From Haemonchus contortus (taxonomy: Eukaryota > Nematoda > Chromadorea > Rhabditida > Trichostrongylidae), in the NCBI GenBank assembly GCA_000469685.2, contig LS997566.1, positions 19,465,045 through 19,529,044 on the forward strand: a stretch of 64,000 bases of DNA, in the 5' to 3' direction. The notes below the pieces were generated by a model. The model ran no database searches. It had not been told where the DNA came from and was given only the letters and a program-made list of their open reading frames with translations. Each line of letters opens with the position of its first letter. Position 1 is the first letter of the stretch. Of this stretch, positions 34,593 through 49,500 are shown piece by piece. Made by a program: the position numbers and the translations under genes.

Positions 34593-37500
34593 CTGTAACA
34601 GCATAGTATTCCTATCAGGTTGAGTAATTACATCTGCTCAAATGTGTAGTAGATGATATTTTGTAAGAAGGACACTCTACAAAACGTCTTCATATAGTTA
34701 TCCATTTCCAGCTTGAATGGGTTGCATTTCGAACCGGTTTTAGCTACCATACATATTAGCAATGGACAAAGGCTAGTCATACAGATCTTCCTGTTCAATC
34801 ATGGCACCTCAGATTCCTGTTTTGGTAGCCATTTGCATTACAGCGTTGTCCTCTCTAGTGATCACTAGCATTGGCAAGGGCTATAACTCATAAAGGGTGC
34901 CACTAATTAAACTGCAGCCACATTAGGTGGCTTGTCTCAACTTGGAATTCCCAACGAAAGCGTACCTTGAAAATGGCGAACAGTGGTATCGGGCCAAAAA
35001 TGATGACCATGAGCACTGTGACTGACGTTTTCGCAGCTTCATGCGGTGCAGGGTAAGCGACAACCAACGCAGTCTGGAAAACCATCGAGAATGCTTCTAT
35101 AAGAGGGCTCAGAGGCGAGGTTTTGTGGCGATCATCGAGCATACTGGTCTTTGCAGAACTAAGAAATCAAGTCTCCATTCCAGAACAAACGTATTTTGTC
35201 GTACGTTCCGTAACGTTTTTTTTCTCTAGTAGCTACTCTTGTTTTTAGCATTCTCAGAATCAATTGAGACTGTTAACTCATTGTGACGAAGGCAAAGGAA
35301 TGCTTGAAACGACTTACAATTATGAGTAGTGGAGTGACCGTCCAAATGAGCATAAAAACAACCCCAGAAATGCGACGTGCTATATTATCGCCCTCATCCT
35401 TGAAAACCAAGGTTTCATTGATTCTTAGAAAACGTTGATTTGACGTTTGCACCAAGTATCAGAGTTGCACAAAAATCAAAGTCATAGGAAATCTGAACCT
35501 ACTGTATCCATGTTTCAAGAATTATAAGAATGTGGGAACAGAACTACATCACTTCAAACTGCAGAGCGATGTATTGTCTAACAATGATTTTTTAAGCGTC
35601 GGGAGTTGGTGTGACCTCACGAGCACTTGTCTAGAGAACCTGAGCCGGTAAGTTGAAATTCTTCTTGTAGATAAACAGCCTTTCGCTATCTGGGGGGTCA
35701 TGCACTCTGTGAAAGGATGATGTGTGTTCGGATCTGGAGAACAGAAGAAGAGTCAAAATTTCTCCCCAGGACCTCGGGTATCCCCCAATATCTAACAGTA
35801 AAACCCTGTCCTGTTCTAACTGACAGGGTTCGAAGAATGGACTATTCGGAGTAGATAAGGCATGGAGGGCTACTGGGTTTCAACTAAAGACGTGTGTGTT
35901 TAGCACAGCACTAGCCTTGGGAGGTTTACAATCGCGCAATTGTAGCGTTCAAGAGCCTATGCCCAACAGTTTTGGAAGATTTTGGTTTTGTATTTTTTTG
36001 TTTTTCGACCCCTGTTATTTTGGTTTTCAAAGGAACCCCTCGAGTAGATACGGAAGCAAAAACAAGTAGAGGCCAGTTTCCTTGGGATAGACCGATTATG
36101 GGGAATGTGCCGTCTCGGGCGGGACCCGAACCCAAATTTGCGTTTTTCGGGCACAGTGCCCATAAACAGAACAGGTCATACAAGAACAGCTTCAAACAGG
36201 CTGCCTTAAAAATGCTTTTGATCAACATTTGCCCGATTACGTAAGATTCATACAACGGTGTCTGAAGTGTGGGCATATTAGATACAACTTATTAATCACA
36301 GATTATTCAGACTACACGTAGCACTCACCGGATCTGCAACCATACTGGATATGTTTGACCATAGTCGCTTGAATCCGTAAATGCAACCAACAATGAGCAG
36401 CTCTGTGCTTACCAAGACGGCAGCACCTACCGGAATCACAGTATTTTCTGCAGCTATCACTGCATGGAATCCAGCCTGAACGGCTATGCACGACTTTCAT
36501 GAATAAAAGCGCCTTTAACAAAAAAATGTTTTCTAGAGACAAAGAAAGAATTTAGCGCTTTTACAACGGAAATAGAAGCCTAGAACCAAGTTTTTCTATA
36601 GCGACTTAAGAATTTGCTGTGCGAAGCAGTGCAAAATGTCTTCCGAAGTGGATTAGGAAGGGTGTTACAACACGCGCTTTAAAGGTTCAAAATCATCTCA
36701 TTTACAACCGCCACGTTACGATGTTTCTGATCCACAAACTGTGGGTATGATAATTCTAGGGGTGAGGGGGGGGGGGTGAGGTTCCTATCTCCTTGAGATT
36801 TGTTCTCACCTATGTAAAGCTCAAAGGCGGAAGTGGTGTAGTAGCAAGTGGTGCACTATCTCACACGCACGGGCACCGCTTCGAGTCCCGGATAGATATC
36901 CGCCCAGGCCAACCAAGCCTCCGAAGGGATTCCATCCCTTCGGAGGCTTGGTTGGCCTGGGCGGATGGAATCCCTTCGGGATCGCTAAATTGGTATCAGA
37001 CTCGTCCGGGAGGATAAAAGCACTGACTCGTACATGGGCTGGCCACCTCAAGTCATTGGATAGGCCACATACGCACTCGTTACACCACTACGATTCTGAA
37101 TGGAAATCGAGTGCGGGGGCGCATCTCTCAGACGGGATTGATTGACGCCAAGAAACTTTATCCTCATCCTCTATGTAAAGCTTACACAACATAAATAGCA
37201 TAGATCGGATAATTAAGCGTGCTCAGCCCAAAAATGTGCGGAGCTTCAAGCTTACGTATTGGAGAAACTGGTTGAACATACCTGGCTCCTCGTTATAAAG
37301 AAGGGCAGAGCAAAGCAGAGTATCGTTGTACGAAGAAGTGTCACTCGTGAGGCTGAGTCGGATAAAGAGTTGGAAGTGGTCACTATCGACAAGACGAATA
37401 GCTCCAGCCATACAAACTTAAAAGTAGTTATATTTAGCTTCAAATACTGTATGTAAAGACTTTTTTCAAGTTTGGGCTTGGTTTTTTTATAGGAAGAATC

Positions 37501-40500
37501 GTAGCGGCCTAATTCGGAGCTCAGAATAAACAGAGGCAGAGGCTTTACCATTAGTTTAGCTAATTACAGTTATGAATCGCAATCGATATCGCATGATGAA
37601 ATAACAGGTAAGCAACAGAGAATTCGGTGAAGGACTTGGTGATTCTATCCCATCAAAAAGTGATCAATCGTAGACGTAGTGGGAGATGAAAAGGAATCGA
37701 ATGTGCATGTGAAGTGCAACTCATCAAAGAGTGAGGGCGTAGTAGGCATACAGTGGAATGGATAACCTGTCAGAAATGGGTATAGGCAAGGTTATAGGTT
37801 ACCACTTTCTGTCTAGCCACTACTTCAAGTAATAACTAAGAAAAAAAAATTCTGCAAAATTATTTACAAATGAATTTGCTGAGCCCTGATCATCCATCAG
37901 GGGTTGCACAGCTCAACCAGTTTCTGCTCAGCTTAAGTATAGAGTTGCATTTAAAAATTGAGGAATAGGTTAAAAATTCACAGTACTGCTGATAGCAAGA
38001 AGCGCAAAGATTGTTGATATTGCCCACTGCACGTAAGGCTCATACGATCCATAGATGGATAAGTTCGCCATCGTTGTCCAGAATCGGAATATTTGATAAT
38101 AGATACCTTGCTTTTGCTCTTCATTTACTGCAATACAAAATAGGTTGAGATTTTCAAAAATCTTATCGATAACACTTAATTAAAGCTCATCAACAATGAG
38201 AACATCAGAAACATTATTCGTTTGGAGCCTTAGCGTGGTGGGTGGCGTTCTGTTTTCAATGCACCACTGCGTTTCATGGTTCATGTACAGCCGCAGGAGT
38301 TTCCTCTCTAGTTCTTGGTGGACCTTCATGTTTGATCGCACATAAAGCGTGCGCATAAAACATTGCAATATACTCAAAAAGAAATGAAATTAGATTCAGG
38401 TCAGATGCTGGCTTCTTTTTTCCAACTCGCATGTTTTTATTCGACAAGATGGCAACCTTGAGGTCCCGATTGGGGTAGAGTCCTTGCCGTTTCCAGACGA
38501 GATATGAACTCCTCCGCCATCTTCTTCACGCTCCGTACCTGATTCCTATGTATCCTGCTATTGAGCTGCTCGGCCGCAACAGTCACCGGTATCCCTTCCC
38601 GAAGGCGGTAAATGAACTCACCTCGTGAAAGTGATGAATGGCACGGTGATCATTGAAAGCACAGTTAGCGATAAAAACGCTTTCTGGGATTTCCCCATAG
38701 GATGAATTTGAGGTCACCTCTTATACCATGTCTGGCGCTATAATGTCGGAAAACGGCCTAGTTAGTGCGTTATAAAGGCTCAAGGATTGGCTCGTGTGTG
38801 CCCTCGGACGAGTTTCACCGATTGTAGAGGCTGCAAGGGAACCCATGTAGGAAGTTCAATAACTTGTCATCACCGCAGTGAAAGGCAGCTCCGTACAGCT
38901 CTGGCATGATGTAGTCAGCTCCTTTAGTCAGCTCCAATTGCAACAACCGAAATCTCGTCCGAGTACCCCTTCCATGTCATTTACGTAATGGTAATCTCAT
39001 CCAACCTCTATTTTCCTACTTTGGAGAAGCCTTATTTTTTCTCGAAATCGGCGAAGTTTCTCGCTTTCTCCACTAGCAATAAACTATTCCCAATCTATAC
39101 TTCCGCTTTCGGCCTGAAAGGGGTAACTCAAAATTATCGTGAACTGTGCCTTTAAACGGGGCAGACGCATGCGATCACGACAAGCGTTATCCCATGGTGA
39201 TGCGAATCCACAATGGAAGCTCAGTGAACAAAACCAACCACTCCCCTTAAACTGGCCGGACCCCTGCGGAAATCTAAGTTGAAATAGACATGAGTTCGCC
39301 AATCTTTTGTTGTAATATTGAAGGCGGCCCTGTATTACGGAAAAAAACTCGCAGAGTGTATGCCGGTGCCTTTCCACTGATGGTGAGTATCTTATGAGGA
39401 AAAGAAACGAAATCTGTGGGGTTGTGTGGCACGAGTTGCATTGTCCCTTATACTACAGGCCACCAGGCTTTCCGTGACGAAGTTGGGGTGCTCGGCTACT
39501 TCACCACCTGCATCTTCAAAGGCACCGTTCACGATAAAAAGGTTACTGAGTTCTTCCTGTGGTAATACTCAGCGCCCCCTCCTTGGGTGATAGAAGGGAC
39601 CCTCTCGCTCCCACAATCTCGGCGACTAGGGCATAGTGGTAGCCCCGTTGCTGCCGTAGTTCGCTTTCCCGCCCCCGATCGGTGTCACGTTAGACGTGTC
39701 GAGACAATACAGATTGCTATTATTCGTTTTAGGACCCATGCACAATTAGCTAATCGCCGAGTGATGAGCATGTTTTTCTAGCATTCTTTTTTCCACTGTT
39801 TTTCTTTTTGCTGCCGCGATCCCTTATTTAATGTCCTACTCCTAGAAGCTGAGAAAGGTGAGCTACTTTTGCCGACACTAGGGTTTTTAAGTTTATTTAT
39901 GCTTATAAGTGGATGAATATTTTTTAGCATTGTCTGTTATTCGCACCAGGACCCACACGCGCGCAGTGAAACACACTGTTTAGGTCGTCCGGACACCCCA
40001 CTCTTCTTCATTTTTCTTGTTTCATTCTCGTCCAGCCCCCTTTTCAACGGTTTTTCCAAGCCTTTTTCACTTTGGAAATAGCGGTGCACGCAGTTTCTTC
40101 ACCTCAGCCGCACTAGTTTCGATCTTGTCTTCCATTTTTCATCATAATCTGGATTACCCAAATTTAAGCGAACGGTGCCTTCAAATAGATGATACAATTT
40201 TGATCTTTAATGTTTTGAAGGGAACTAATGGAACCAGACGGCAATAGAGCTCTGGCAGAGGCTCTCGAGCGGACATGTTTGGCATGAAAATGAAACTGGT
40301 TTGCAACACTTGGTGACGCTTGCAACTAAAAGTGTAAAAATTGACTTGTGGCACTTGACCTTAGCAAAAAAAAATCCATCGGGGATCTGATGCCTCTCTC
40401 TATGAGGCTCGTGGCGCAGCGCCTCTACTATCACTAAGCAACCTTTTCAAATTTCACCCACTATGTACATAGTAAACTTCGCTCCGAACTTCGTCAGCCT

Positions 40501-43500
40501 CTTCGCAAATCCTATGGTACCAATGAGTTCCCTACGCAGAAGAGTCAAAGTAACGTTTTTCTGGAGCATTTTTAGCCCCAACTGACCTAAATACCTTAGT
40601 ACAATTTCACTCGTTCCACTTGCATAACCAAACATTATACAATAATTTGGAACCAAACGATGAGAAAAATACAATCGGCGTCTCATGGATGTGCTAATTT
40701 CTCGTGATTGTTAGGGCATTCACAAAATTTGGGTACTTTAGAAACTGACTAAATACTGGCCAATAGGTAGAAATCCTGAAGGGCAACCATACAGAGGATG
40801 TCCAGGTTGGGCCGAAGGCGCGGTTGGATCGGTTTAGAAACGAGACATGAAGACGGGCACGTAGAAGCTCACATCCAGTTGAATATGAGGGCACAGCGCT
40901 CGCGATGGTATGGGTAATGCTGAGAAGAGCACGAGGTAATAAGAGATGTAATTTAACGCTGAATAAAAGCGACCATGGGAACCAAGAAGATAAGATGGAG
41001 TGACGAACCAAGGCAAAGCTAGACGGCCCGCATAAGAAATTGACGAAGGAAGTGACGCCGCCAATAACAACAGTGAACCCTTTTTTTGTAACGCTAGGGA
41101 TGAGAAAAAGATCGAAAGAGGGCTGTCCCAATTGGACTCACATTCCCCATCGTTGCTTCGATGTGGATCTTTCTTCCAGATTCCATGGAATCCTGACTCG
41201 CTCACAGGCCAATCTATTTCCATCTTCTCCACCATTCCCTATCTGTTTGAGCGGGAACAAGGAAATGGAGTTCAGTCATGAAATTGTTGTGACAGACATT
41301 CTTTTTCCCAGTGCGTCAAGGTGTTTGCGGCGGCAAATCGTACATGAACAATCTTGAATTCCCTTAAGGTCTGCAGCGGCTTTGACAGTCCCGTGGGGTT
41401 TTTCTCAGTCATGTGCTGTATTTAAGCATAATCCTATTCCAGTGTTAAGCGATTCAGGTTCACCTTGGCTCTGGCACTGAAAACCTCAATTGCTTTTCAA
41501 CTTGGTGGACAGTCAGCCCTAATAGATCAGAACTTCTACTCTTTTCGTACTAAGGTGGCTGCGTAGACAGTTAGTTGCGAATTTAAATGACAGACAAAGA
41601 TGAGTGATCTTTTCAGAAAGAAAGGCGCTCAAAAAGGTATTGAATTTACATGAAGTTGGAGCGGTGCAACACGAAAAAGCGGAACGGTTTTATAAACTTC
41701 AATTTTGAGTTCTGGCTGTCAGTTTGAAATCATTACTCGATATAAGGGATACTATTTCCGTTTGCTCCGTTTCGTCCCTGGGGTTCAGTCCATGAAACAG
41801 TGGTAATAGGATAATGGTCCACATCGCTTTCTTCAATCTACTCTATAGTTCATATTTTCCAGCTCAATTTCCACATGAAATTCATCCGAGTATTGTTACT
41901 TTTAGCCCTATCTAAATTATCATAGGAAAAAGTGTGACAGAAGGCACTGCTCAAAATTGAGAAACTTAGTCATAAGGCGTCCAAAGTATTATTTTCAATG
42001 GGCGTAACAAAAAACCAGTGAGCTCTTACAGTACGCATCGAACTTCTGAAAATCATAGTCTGCCGCCTTCAGCCCGCCTGATGATGCCACCAGTATATGT
42101 GCGTAGGCAAATAAATATGTTCCAAACAAAACAAACATCACAACCATCGTGGCGTCGCTGAAGTTGCTTGTTAAGAAGTTTTCGTGACAAACAATCATTT
42201 CTGTTGTAAAACTTTTATTCTCATGTGGAAAATGACACTGAAAGCATCTTTTTACAAGCCTTACACTTCTTCTCCCTCTTATTATTTTCCGGAACTCTTC
42301 AACACTCTCAGTCTAGTTGCCACATGTTTGATTTATCTAGTTCATTCAAATGCCTTTAGAGTTTTGAGTAAAAGCTACATCACCAGTGGATACCGTTGGT
42401 TGAAAAATTCTCTCTCGTTCACCACTATTGTAAATATTCCGTTAAGACCTCTGTGAACTATCCCACTTCAGCCTTTTCCTATACTGTGTCTCTTTCTACT
42501 GAAAACAACACAGTCTAATCGTACTCTATGACTTCATCAAGGCTAGAAACTGAAAAGTTAGTGTTGGTTATTTGCTACTGACGGCACCTTCTAGAAATTA
42601 CCCGGCAAACTGGCAGCCGAGTAATTTCTAGAAGCAGTAGGTATGGGCCCCCGACGGTCTACCACCTCAACGTGGTGGGAGGGTGGCGTTTAGGCTTGTA
42701 GGCGTGTCCGATTTTAAAGTTTTGTTTATGTAACAATAATACTCCTGTTTCTTTCTGGTTTTTAGTATTTTATCACAAGCTCTAATACAAAGCTCCGGTG
42801 CTCTTCAGTCATGCGGGGGTTTATCTTGACCGACTTGCCGCTTCGCGTTCGAAGCTGTGGTCAGGTAGACGTGCGAAGAACTGGAGGGATGGCGGCCCCC
42901 TTGCTTGAGTCCCCCTTGTCCGTCCGCCCGAGGTCGCGGTTGAATTCGTTCCTCACGCGTTAAGTTGCACACAGCAAGCCCCGGTACGTTACGTCTAATG
43001 TAAGTCATCGCGTTCTGGATCAAGGACCAGGACTCGCTTGGGGAAATATCCGCCTACTAAAGTGGAGGCGTCCTGTCGCCCTGCCACATGCTCTCGTCAC
43101 TACCATCAGATGTCGGCTTGTATGGTCCGAAAACTCTCGCCTAAATTTCCTACTGGTCGACGGAGTTTTGCGTTGGAGCCTTCATCATTTTTTTCAATTA
43201 CCATCTATATAAACATCTTTATATGACTAATAGTTCAACGGCACGTCTGCATGTCTGAACGGCTAAGAGTAGGCCTCAGCTCCCTCTGATCCAGAATGGC
43301 TATAGCCACGATGGTGAAGACTCAGCACTGGCCCTGGCAAGGAAGTGTTGAGACTCCAGGGGGCAAGCTCGCTAAAACAGCAATAAAACGGCCTCAGTAC
43401 TCCGCGCACTGAGCCCAGCCGTCTCCGGCGTCGGACGGTATGGCGACCGGTAAGAGGCGAAGAAATCTCGGGTTACGCAGGGCGCCTTGGATTTTGGACT

Positions 43501-46500
43501 ATGACAGCACTCCCTCCACACGACACAGAGACTGTTTCCTACTCTATACCTATAACGCGAGAACAGTCTCTTCCAATGCCGCTCTCCATGAGCTCCTCGA
43601 TGTGACCTCTCACATTAAATATCATGTGATTGCGCTGCAAGAAAGCAAGAGCAGGAGAACCGACGTGCGACGAATGAACGATGGAACCCTCATCATTCGT
43701 GGTGAAAAGCTTCCATCGCGAAACGTCGGCGCCGTTGGTTTCGTCGTGCACCCATCTGTCGTCCATCTCGTCGATTCTCACGAGATCCTGTCTCCTCGCT
43801 TTGCCATCCTACGCCTACGACATACGCACATGAAGACCATCTCTATCGTCAACTGCTACTCTCCACACTCAACAGCTGCCGAAGAAGAGCTCGATGCGTT
43901 TTACGACCAACTTGAGGAAATCATCCACAACGAAAAGTCCTTTTACAAATTCGTTGTTGGAGATTTCAACGCTAGGCTTGGCGAAGCACGTGAGGAGGAG
44001 TTCAGGATTGGAAAGTTCGGAATGGGGGACAGGAACGAGGACGGAAACCGCCTAGCGGGACTCCTGTCCGCGGCCCGACTCTTCCATGGAAATTCTTTCT
44101 TCCAAAAGAAGGAACATCGCCGCTGGACATGGGAGTCTCCAAATGGTACAACTCATGCTGAACTGGACCACGTATTAACAAACAGAAAGTGGTGCTTACT
44201 AGATGTTAGTGTGGTACCATCTTTTTGCAGTGGTTCCGATCATCGACTCCTTCGCGCTAAGATCAGATTCAGTCACAAGCTGGAAAAGATCTCTCAACAT
44301 CGCGCGAAAAGCTCGAAGCATGCTGTATACGGCGGAGATGTTCTGAATGACGTCTTGTCCCGATATGACTGGCAGGTCCTGGATGACCCGACCGAAGACT
44401 ACGACGCGCTGGTTCGGGGTCTCCTCTCCTGTGCTGAACAGGCTAAGCTTCCGCGAGTGGATACCTCCGCTTGCATTTCAGATGCGACGAAGGATCTTCT
44501 CAGAACAAGAAGAAGCCTGAGGCTTGACCAGAACGCCACACATCTCGAAAGGCTGCAAGCGAATATCAGCTGCAGACAAGCAGTGCGGTGAGACCTTCAG
44601 CTATACAGGGAGAGGAGACTACTGGAGGCAGCCTTGAACAGAACTAGTCTGAGAAAATGTCATCGGGATCTTCAGGACCACAGTATTCCACTTTCGTGCT
44701 TGAAGAAGGAGGACGGAACACTCACAACATCGAGACTTGAGATGGAGGAAGTTACACGGAGGTTTTACATCAAACTCTACCGGTCCACGACACACGTGCG
44801 AAAACCTAAAATCCCCACTGGCGGAACAGCACCTCGGATCCTTCCTTCGGAGGTGAGAGTTGCGATTGCGAGCATGAAAAGGGGCACAACTCCAGGCCCC
44901 GACAAGATCTCAGCCGACCTACTCCGCGCAGGAGGCTACGAACTTCATGCGCTTCTCGCAGCACATATGACATCCTACCTCCAGAAGGAGAAGAGCCCCG
45001 ACCAGTGGAGGAAATCGCGGATGGTCATTCTTCACAAGAAGGGAGACCGGGATGATCTTCGCAATTACCGCCCAATAAGCTTGTTAAGTGTGCTTTACAA
45101 GCTATTCACGAAGATCATTCTGACCCGCATATCGCGAACGCTGGATGAAGCTCAACTTCAGAGAGGCCGGATCCCGGAAGGGATTCAACTGCTCAGACCA
45201 CAACCAAGCGATCGCAATAGTCATCGAAAAAGCCAAGAATTCCGAATGCTCCTTGCCCTCACCTTTGTTGAGTATGAAAAAGCTTTGGACAGTGTCGAAA
45301 CGAATGCGGTGCTGTCAGCGCTGGTCGATCAAGGAGTGGACCCTCCCTACATAAGAATTCTAGCTGACTGCAGCACTCGCTGCAGCGCGACGGTGCAGCT
45401 ATTCCAACGACCTCTCCCCATTCCCATAGGGAAGGGTGTGAGACAAGGCGACACTATCTCACCGAAGCTGTTCACAGACGCGCTGCAGTGGGTTATGAAG
45501 TCGCTCGACTGGGGCGAAAAGGGCATTCGTGTGGACGGACGGTTCCTCTCAAATCTCCGCTCTGCGGACGACATCGTTCTCTTTTCAAGCAGCATTGCGG
45601 AAGCTGAGATTATGCTTGCTGAGCTCAATAAAGCAGAAAAGAAGGTAGGGCTGCGGATCAACCAAACAAAGACACAGTTCATGAAGAATGCTTGGGCTGA
45701 CGAAGGTCAAATTAAGATCGATGGTACACCTATCAAGGAGACCTCGTCATACGTTTATCTCGGGCGTTCCATGAATATGGACAACGACATGAGAGAAGAA
45801 CTGGCGAGACGGCAGAAAGCAGCGTGGGCAGCCTTCGGACCTCTGAAAGAGGTCACCAATCATCTGGCTGACCCGGAACGTCGCGCTAATCTGTTCGATT
45901 CCACAGTTCTTCCTGCGCTCTGTTACGGGTCTGAGACCTGGGTGACCAGTGCATCCACGTCAAGGGCTCTGAATACAAGTCACAGAGCACTCGAGCGATG
46001 TCTTTTGAGGTTCAACCGACTCACGCGATATCGAGCCGGACTCCGCAGCTCCGATATGCGGAGAATGCCTAGACACCGCGATCCGGTAGAATACATGAAA
46101 AACGTAAGGTTTTGGTGGGCCGGTCATATAACGAGAAGAAATGATGACAGATGGGCAAGAAGAACAGTCGAGTGGGCTCCCATAGGATCTTCATGACCTA
46201 GGGGCAGGCCTGGTGCGAGATGGGGGGATGTGCTTGTCGATCACGTGAGACAGCTGCGACAACAGCAGAACGACTCCTCACATCGCCATCTTCGCCGAAT
46301 CCTGAGTCTACCGTGGATGGCGGTCGCGGAAGACAGAAGCGAATGGTTTGTTGCTGGTGCTCGCACATGAGTGAAGACGAGCCGTATAAGTATAAGTAAG
46401 TAAGTAGGTATGGGTGATGAGATGTCATGGCCTCATTAAGACTTCACTAAGGCTATGTAGCACCGCGCTCACGACGACCTGACCGCTTCGTGAACCTTTT

Positions 46501-49500
46501 TTCTTTGCTGGTTCACGCCGAAGCGTTCCGACACGAAAAGACGAGGTCCCGTCCAGATCACGATCAATTTCTGACGAGGCAACCGCTATGACGCATCATC
46601 TGCATCTCACAACTATGACCCATTCTTTAAGACAACTGGTACCAGCATCTAACAACACAGTGCTTTCTCCATCTCTTATGGTTTCGGCCGGTGTAACGCT
46701 GAAGCGAAAGAGCGTTTCTTTGATTTTTTTTACGATTTTTTGTCTGATTTGGATCAATTTGTAATCTAGCTTTTACAAGTGCAATATGCCACTGAACTCA
46801 GTTCTTCAAGCTTACTCAAAAATCATGTGAGAGAGTCATGTTGAAAAAGTGAGATTTTGAGGTCTACTTTCAAGATTGTTTGCAACTTCGACTATTCTCA
46901 GTAGTAGTCATAGATCAATAAACGATTCCTGACTACCGTCTGTGCTCTGTAAGAGTTTCATGATTGGCATGGGCCTCTATTTTGTGGCTTTTCATATCAG
47001 TACGCTATACACCACAATGATATCATTTGGTGTAATCACTCAGAACTTTTTTGCCAACTGCTAGATTTCGCGTAGTGAGAAATATCGCTCTGCTGGAAAG
47101 GAAAGAGCAGTCTCCCGAATCACGTCAAACGTTATCTGAACAATGAATTTTGTCCAACGTGCGGTATGTCCAATTAGTCGACCAGATGTGATCTACTGGC
47201 TCTTCGTGTTCACTAATTGATCATGATATGAATTAAAGTGAAGCCCGAAAATCGGGACGATGGGTACTGCATCATATCGCTACAAAGATCGATGGGTCGA
47301 CACGTCACTTCCTCTACTTACCTCTGAACGGATGCACTCCTGGATTTCCTAAATACTGGGGTTAGGATACGACTACCACAATCAATCCTACGCCGTCGTG
47401 GGCACACAAGAGTGGATCGGAATAACGTGTCCCGAAGCCAGACGTGCGTGATAAAAAGACGCTGCTTTGCGTTTATTGAATTCAAATCCCCAATGACGTC
47501 GAAGGTGCACATCATGGATCCATCGAAATCAATCGATCAAGTGTTGGAGGAAAGTCATTTACAGTCACTTGTTTAAGAAATTCCATAGATAAAAATGACG
47601 CATATTTTCAACGATCCGCTGTTGTTGTTCGTTTTGATCTTGTGCAATATTCAGTAATATTAAGATATTCTATGTCCGAGTTTTCGAATAACCATCTACT
47701 GAAAGGTGATCAGTTCACCATAGTGCTGCCGACACAATAGAGAAAATACCTATCTTGAATCTGTCGGCAACAGGGTTGCTGAGGACCTGCATTTCGAGAT
47801 TTTTCTATGATTGTATGGCTGTTTCCATTTAAAACCATTTCCATAAAAATCCGAATAACTATTGAGCTTCTCCCAGGATTAGTCCGCTGCATAGTTTCAA
47901 ATGGATGAAGGTGGTTTAGTGGCAAGTGGGGCACTAACACATACGCAAGATAGAGGGGTCGATTTTAGCCTCGGCCAATCGAGCCTTCTATTCCTTCATA
48001 ATCGGATAAACGGTACCAGATCCATCTTACAAGATAAATGCACTGTTCGTCGGCGGCCCCTGCAAGTCATTGTATATGCCACAAGGGCCTAAGGTACGCC
48101 ACTGCGATGCTTAATGGTAGTCGATTTCGAGGACGCTCACCCTCTACTCGGTGAGGACTTACGTCCGAAGATTTCTGGAACTTTTTACAGTTCAAATGCA
48201 ATCCTATTGAGTTTGGCGAGCTTGATTTTATACTCAAGGAAACCCATAAACTCCGAGAAAAACCATTCCCTACCGACCTATAAGAAGAGAAGCGGATTGG
48301 CGCTATCGTTGCAGATTCAAGATTTTTGGGACTCGTGCTATGTTTGTAAAGATATCCGGCAGGAGCTTGTTTTGACTTGATGTTTTGTTTACTGCTGTTT
48401 TCTCGCCGCAGCACGCGATGCGAATGTCCGAAAATTTGAAGCTCCAGCCCTTCAATTCTGAAAACATGTTGCGCGCGAGTGATTGAAAGTAGGACCACAG
48501 AAGCGATGGCGGAAGGGGTAATATCGAAAGATCAAAACTACATAAATGATCCCTATATGACTCCGCTGTTGGAAGTAGGTTAACTTTGACCGAACGCTGA
48601 GCGACCGACATGACTACCAAAACATTCTGCTTCATTTCTGCCATTCTAGTCGCTCTGCCAGTCAAGCTCAGTATGAATTACAGACGTTTGATGGTTGCAT
48701 TTCCACTCGAAAGGATGATTTGAAAAAAAGAAAGCGCTCACGTCAAAATGTTGTGCCTGAATTTGGTCTGCGATCCAAGACTGTGAAGTCCACTTTGGCC
48801 AATGCGTAGAAGAGCTAAGGTCTGTAACTATAATAGTCTAGGATCGTATAATATCGTGGGCATTTATGGTTAGCTGATGGCTTCGTAAATTTTTAAAAGA
48901 TTGAGAATAATATATTTGCACAGCACTACGATCACCCCGTTTTCAATCCTTCCTGTAGCAAGGCCGGAACCCCCAATCATTTCACTGCCACTTTGCCACA
49001 TTTCAACTTCTTCTCACCTCATAGTTCAATCTTTTGACTGCAAGAACTTCATTTTTCAGTAGCTATCGAAAGCACACTTCGCGATCATAATGGCCAGGAG
49101 ATTTTGTATCAATAAGGATCACTGGGTATTGTCAGATGGAAAATGTTACACAATTATTGCACAAATCTTGCCTCGAAGCTCGGTGCCGTCCTAAACCCCA
49201 AAAAGGACGTGTTCAGCAGCCTTCTGTAGAACCTGACATAAATTAAACCGAAGCACGTTTGTTGTTGAGCTGCAATGAGCTGATACACCCTCATAGCGTA
49301 ATACCAGTAGTGTTGTGGTGTGTCGGCTGAAACTTTGTTCGAAAATCTCTTCGTTGTCATATCACCTAACCCTAAGAATTAAAAAGTCAATAAAGGGCTT
49401 TTGACCCGGCCACCGTTCTATATTGTGAACTATACCCAGCACTGTATCCCTGTAACCTAAAAGAAGTCGTAAGATAATCGCAAACACTATCTTAGGGCCG

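Noticed and set aside
36821..36890. A functional tRNA gene
   Set aside because: The A and B boxes are present, but the acceptor stem does not close and the sequence continues into a SINE body flanked by a target duplication.
40694..41357. Overlapping 105-145-codon ORFs
   Set aside because: Three frames on both strands are open over the same DNA with no domain or splice support.
49154..49360. Minus-strand ORF as SLC6 TM6 exon
   Set aside because: It is not hydrophobic enough and has no TM6 motif or matching phase.
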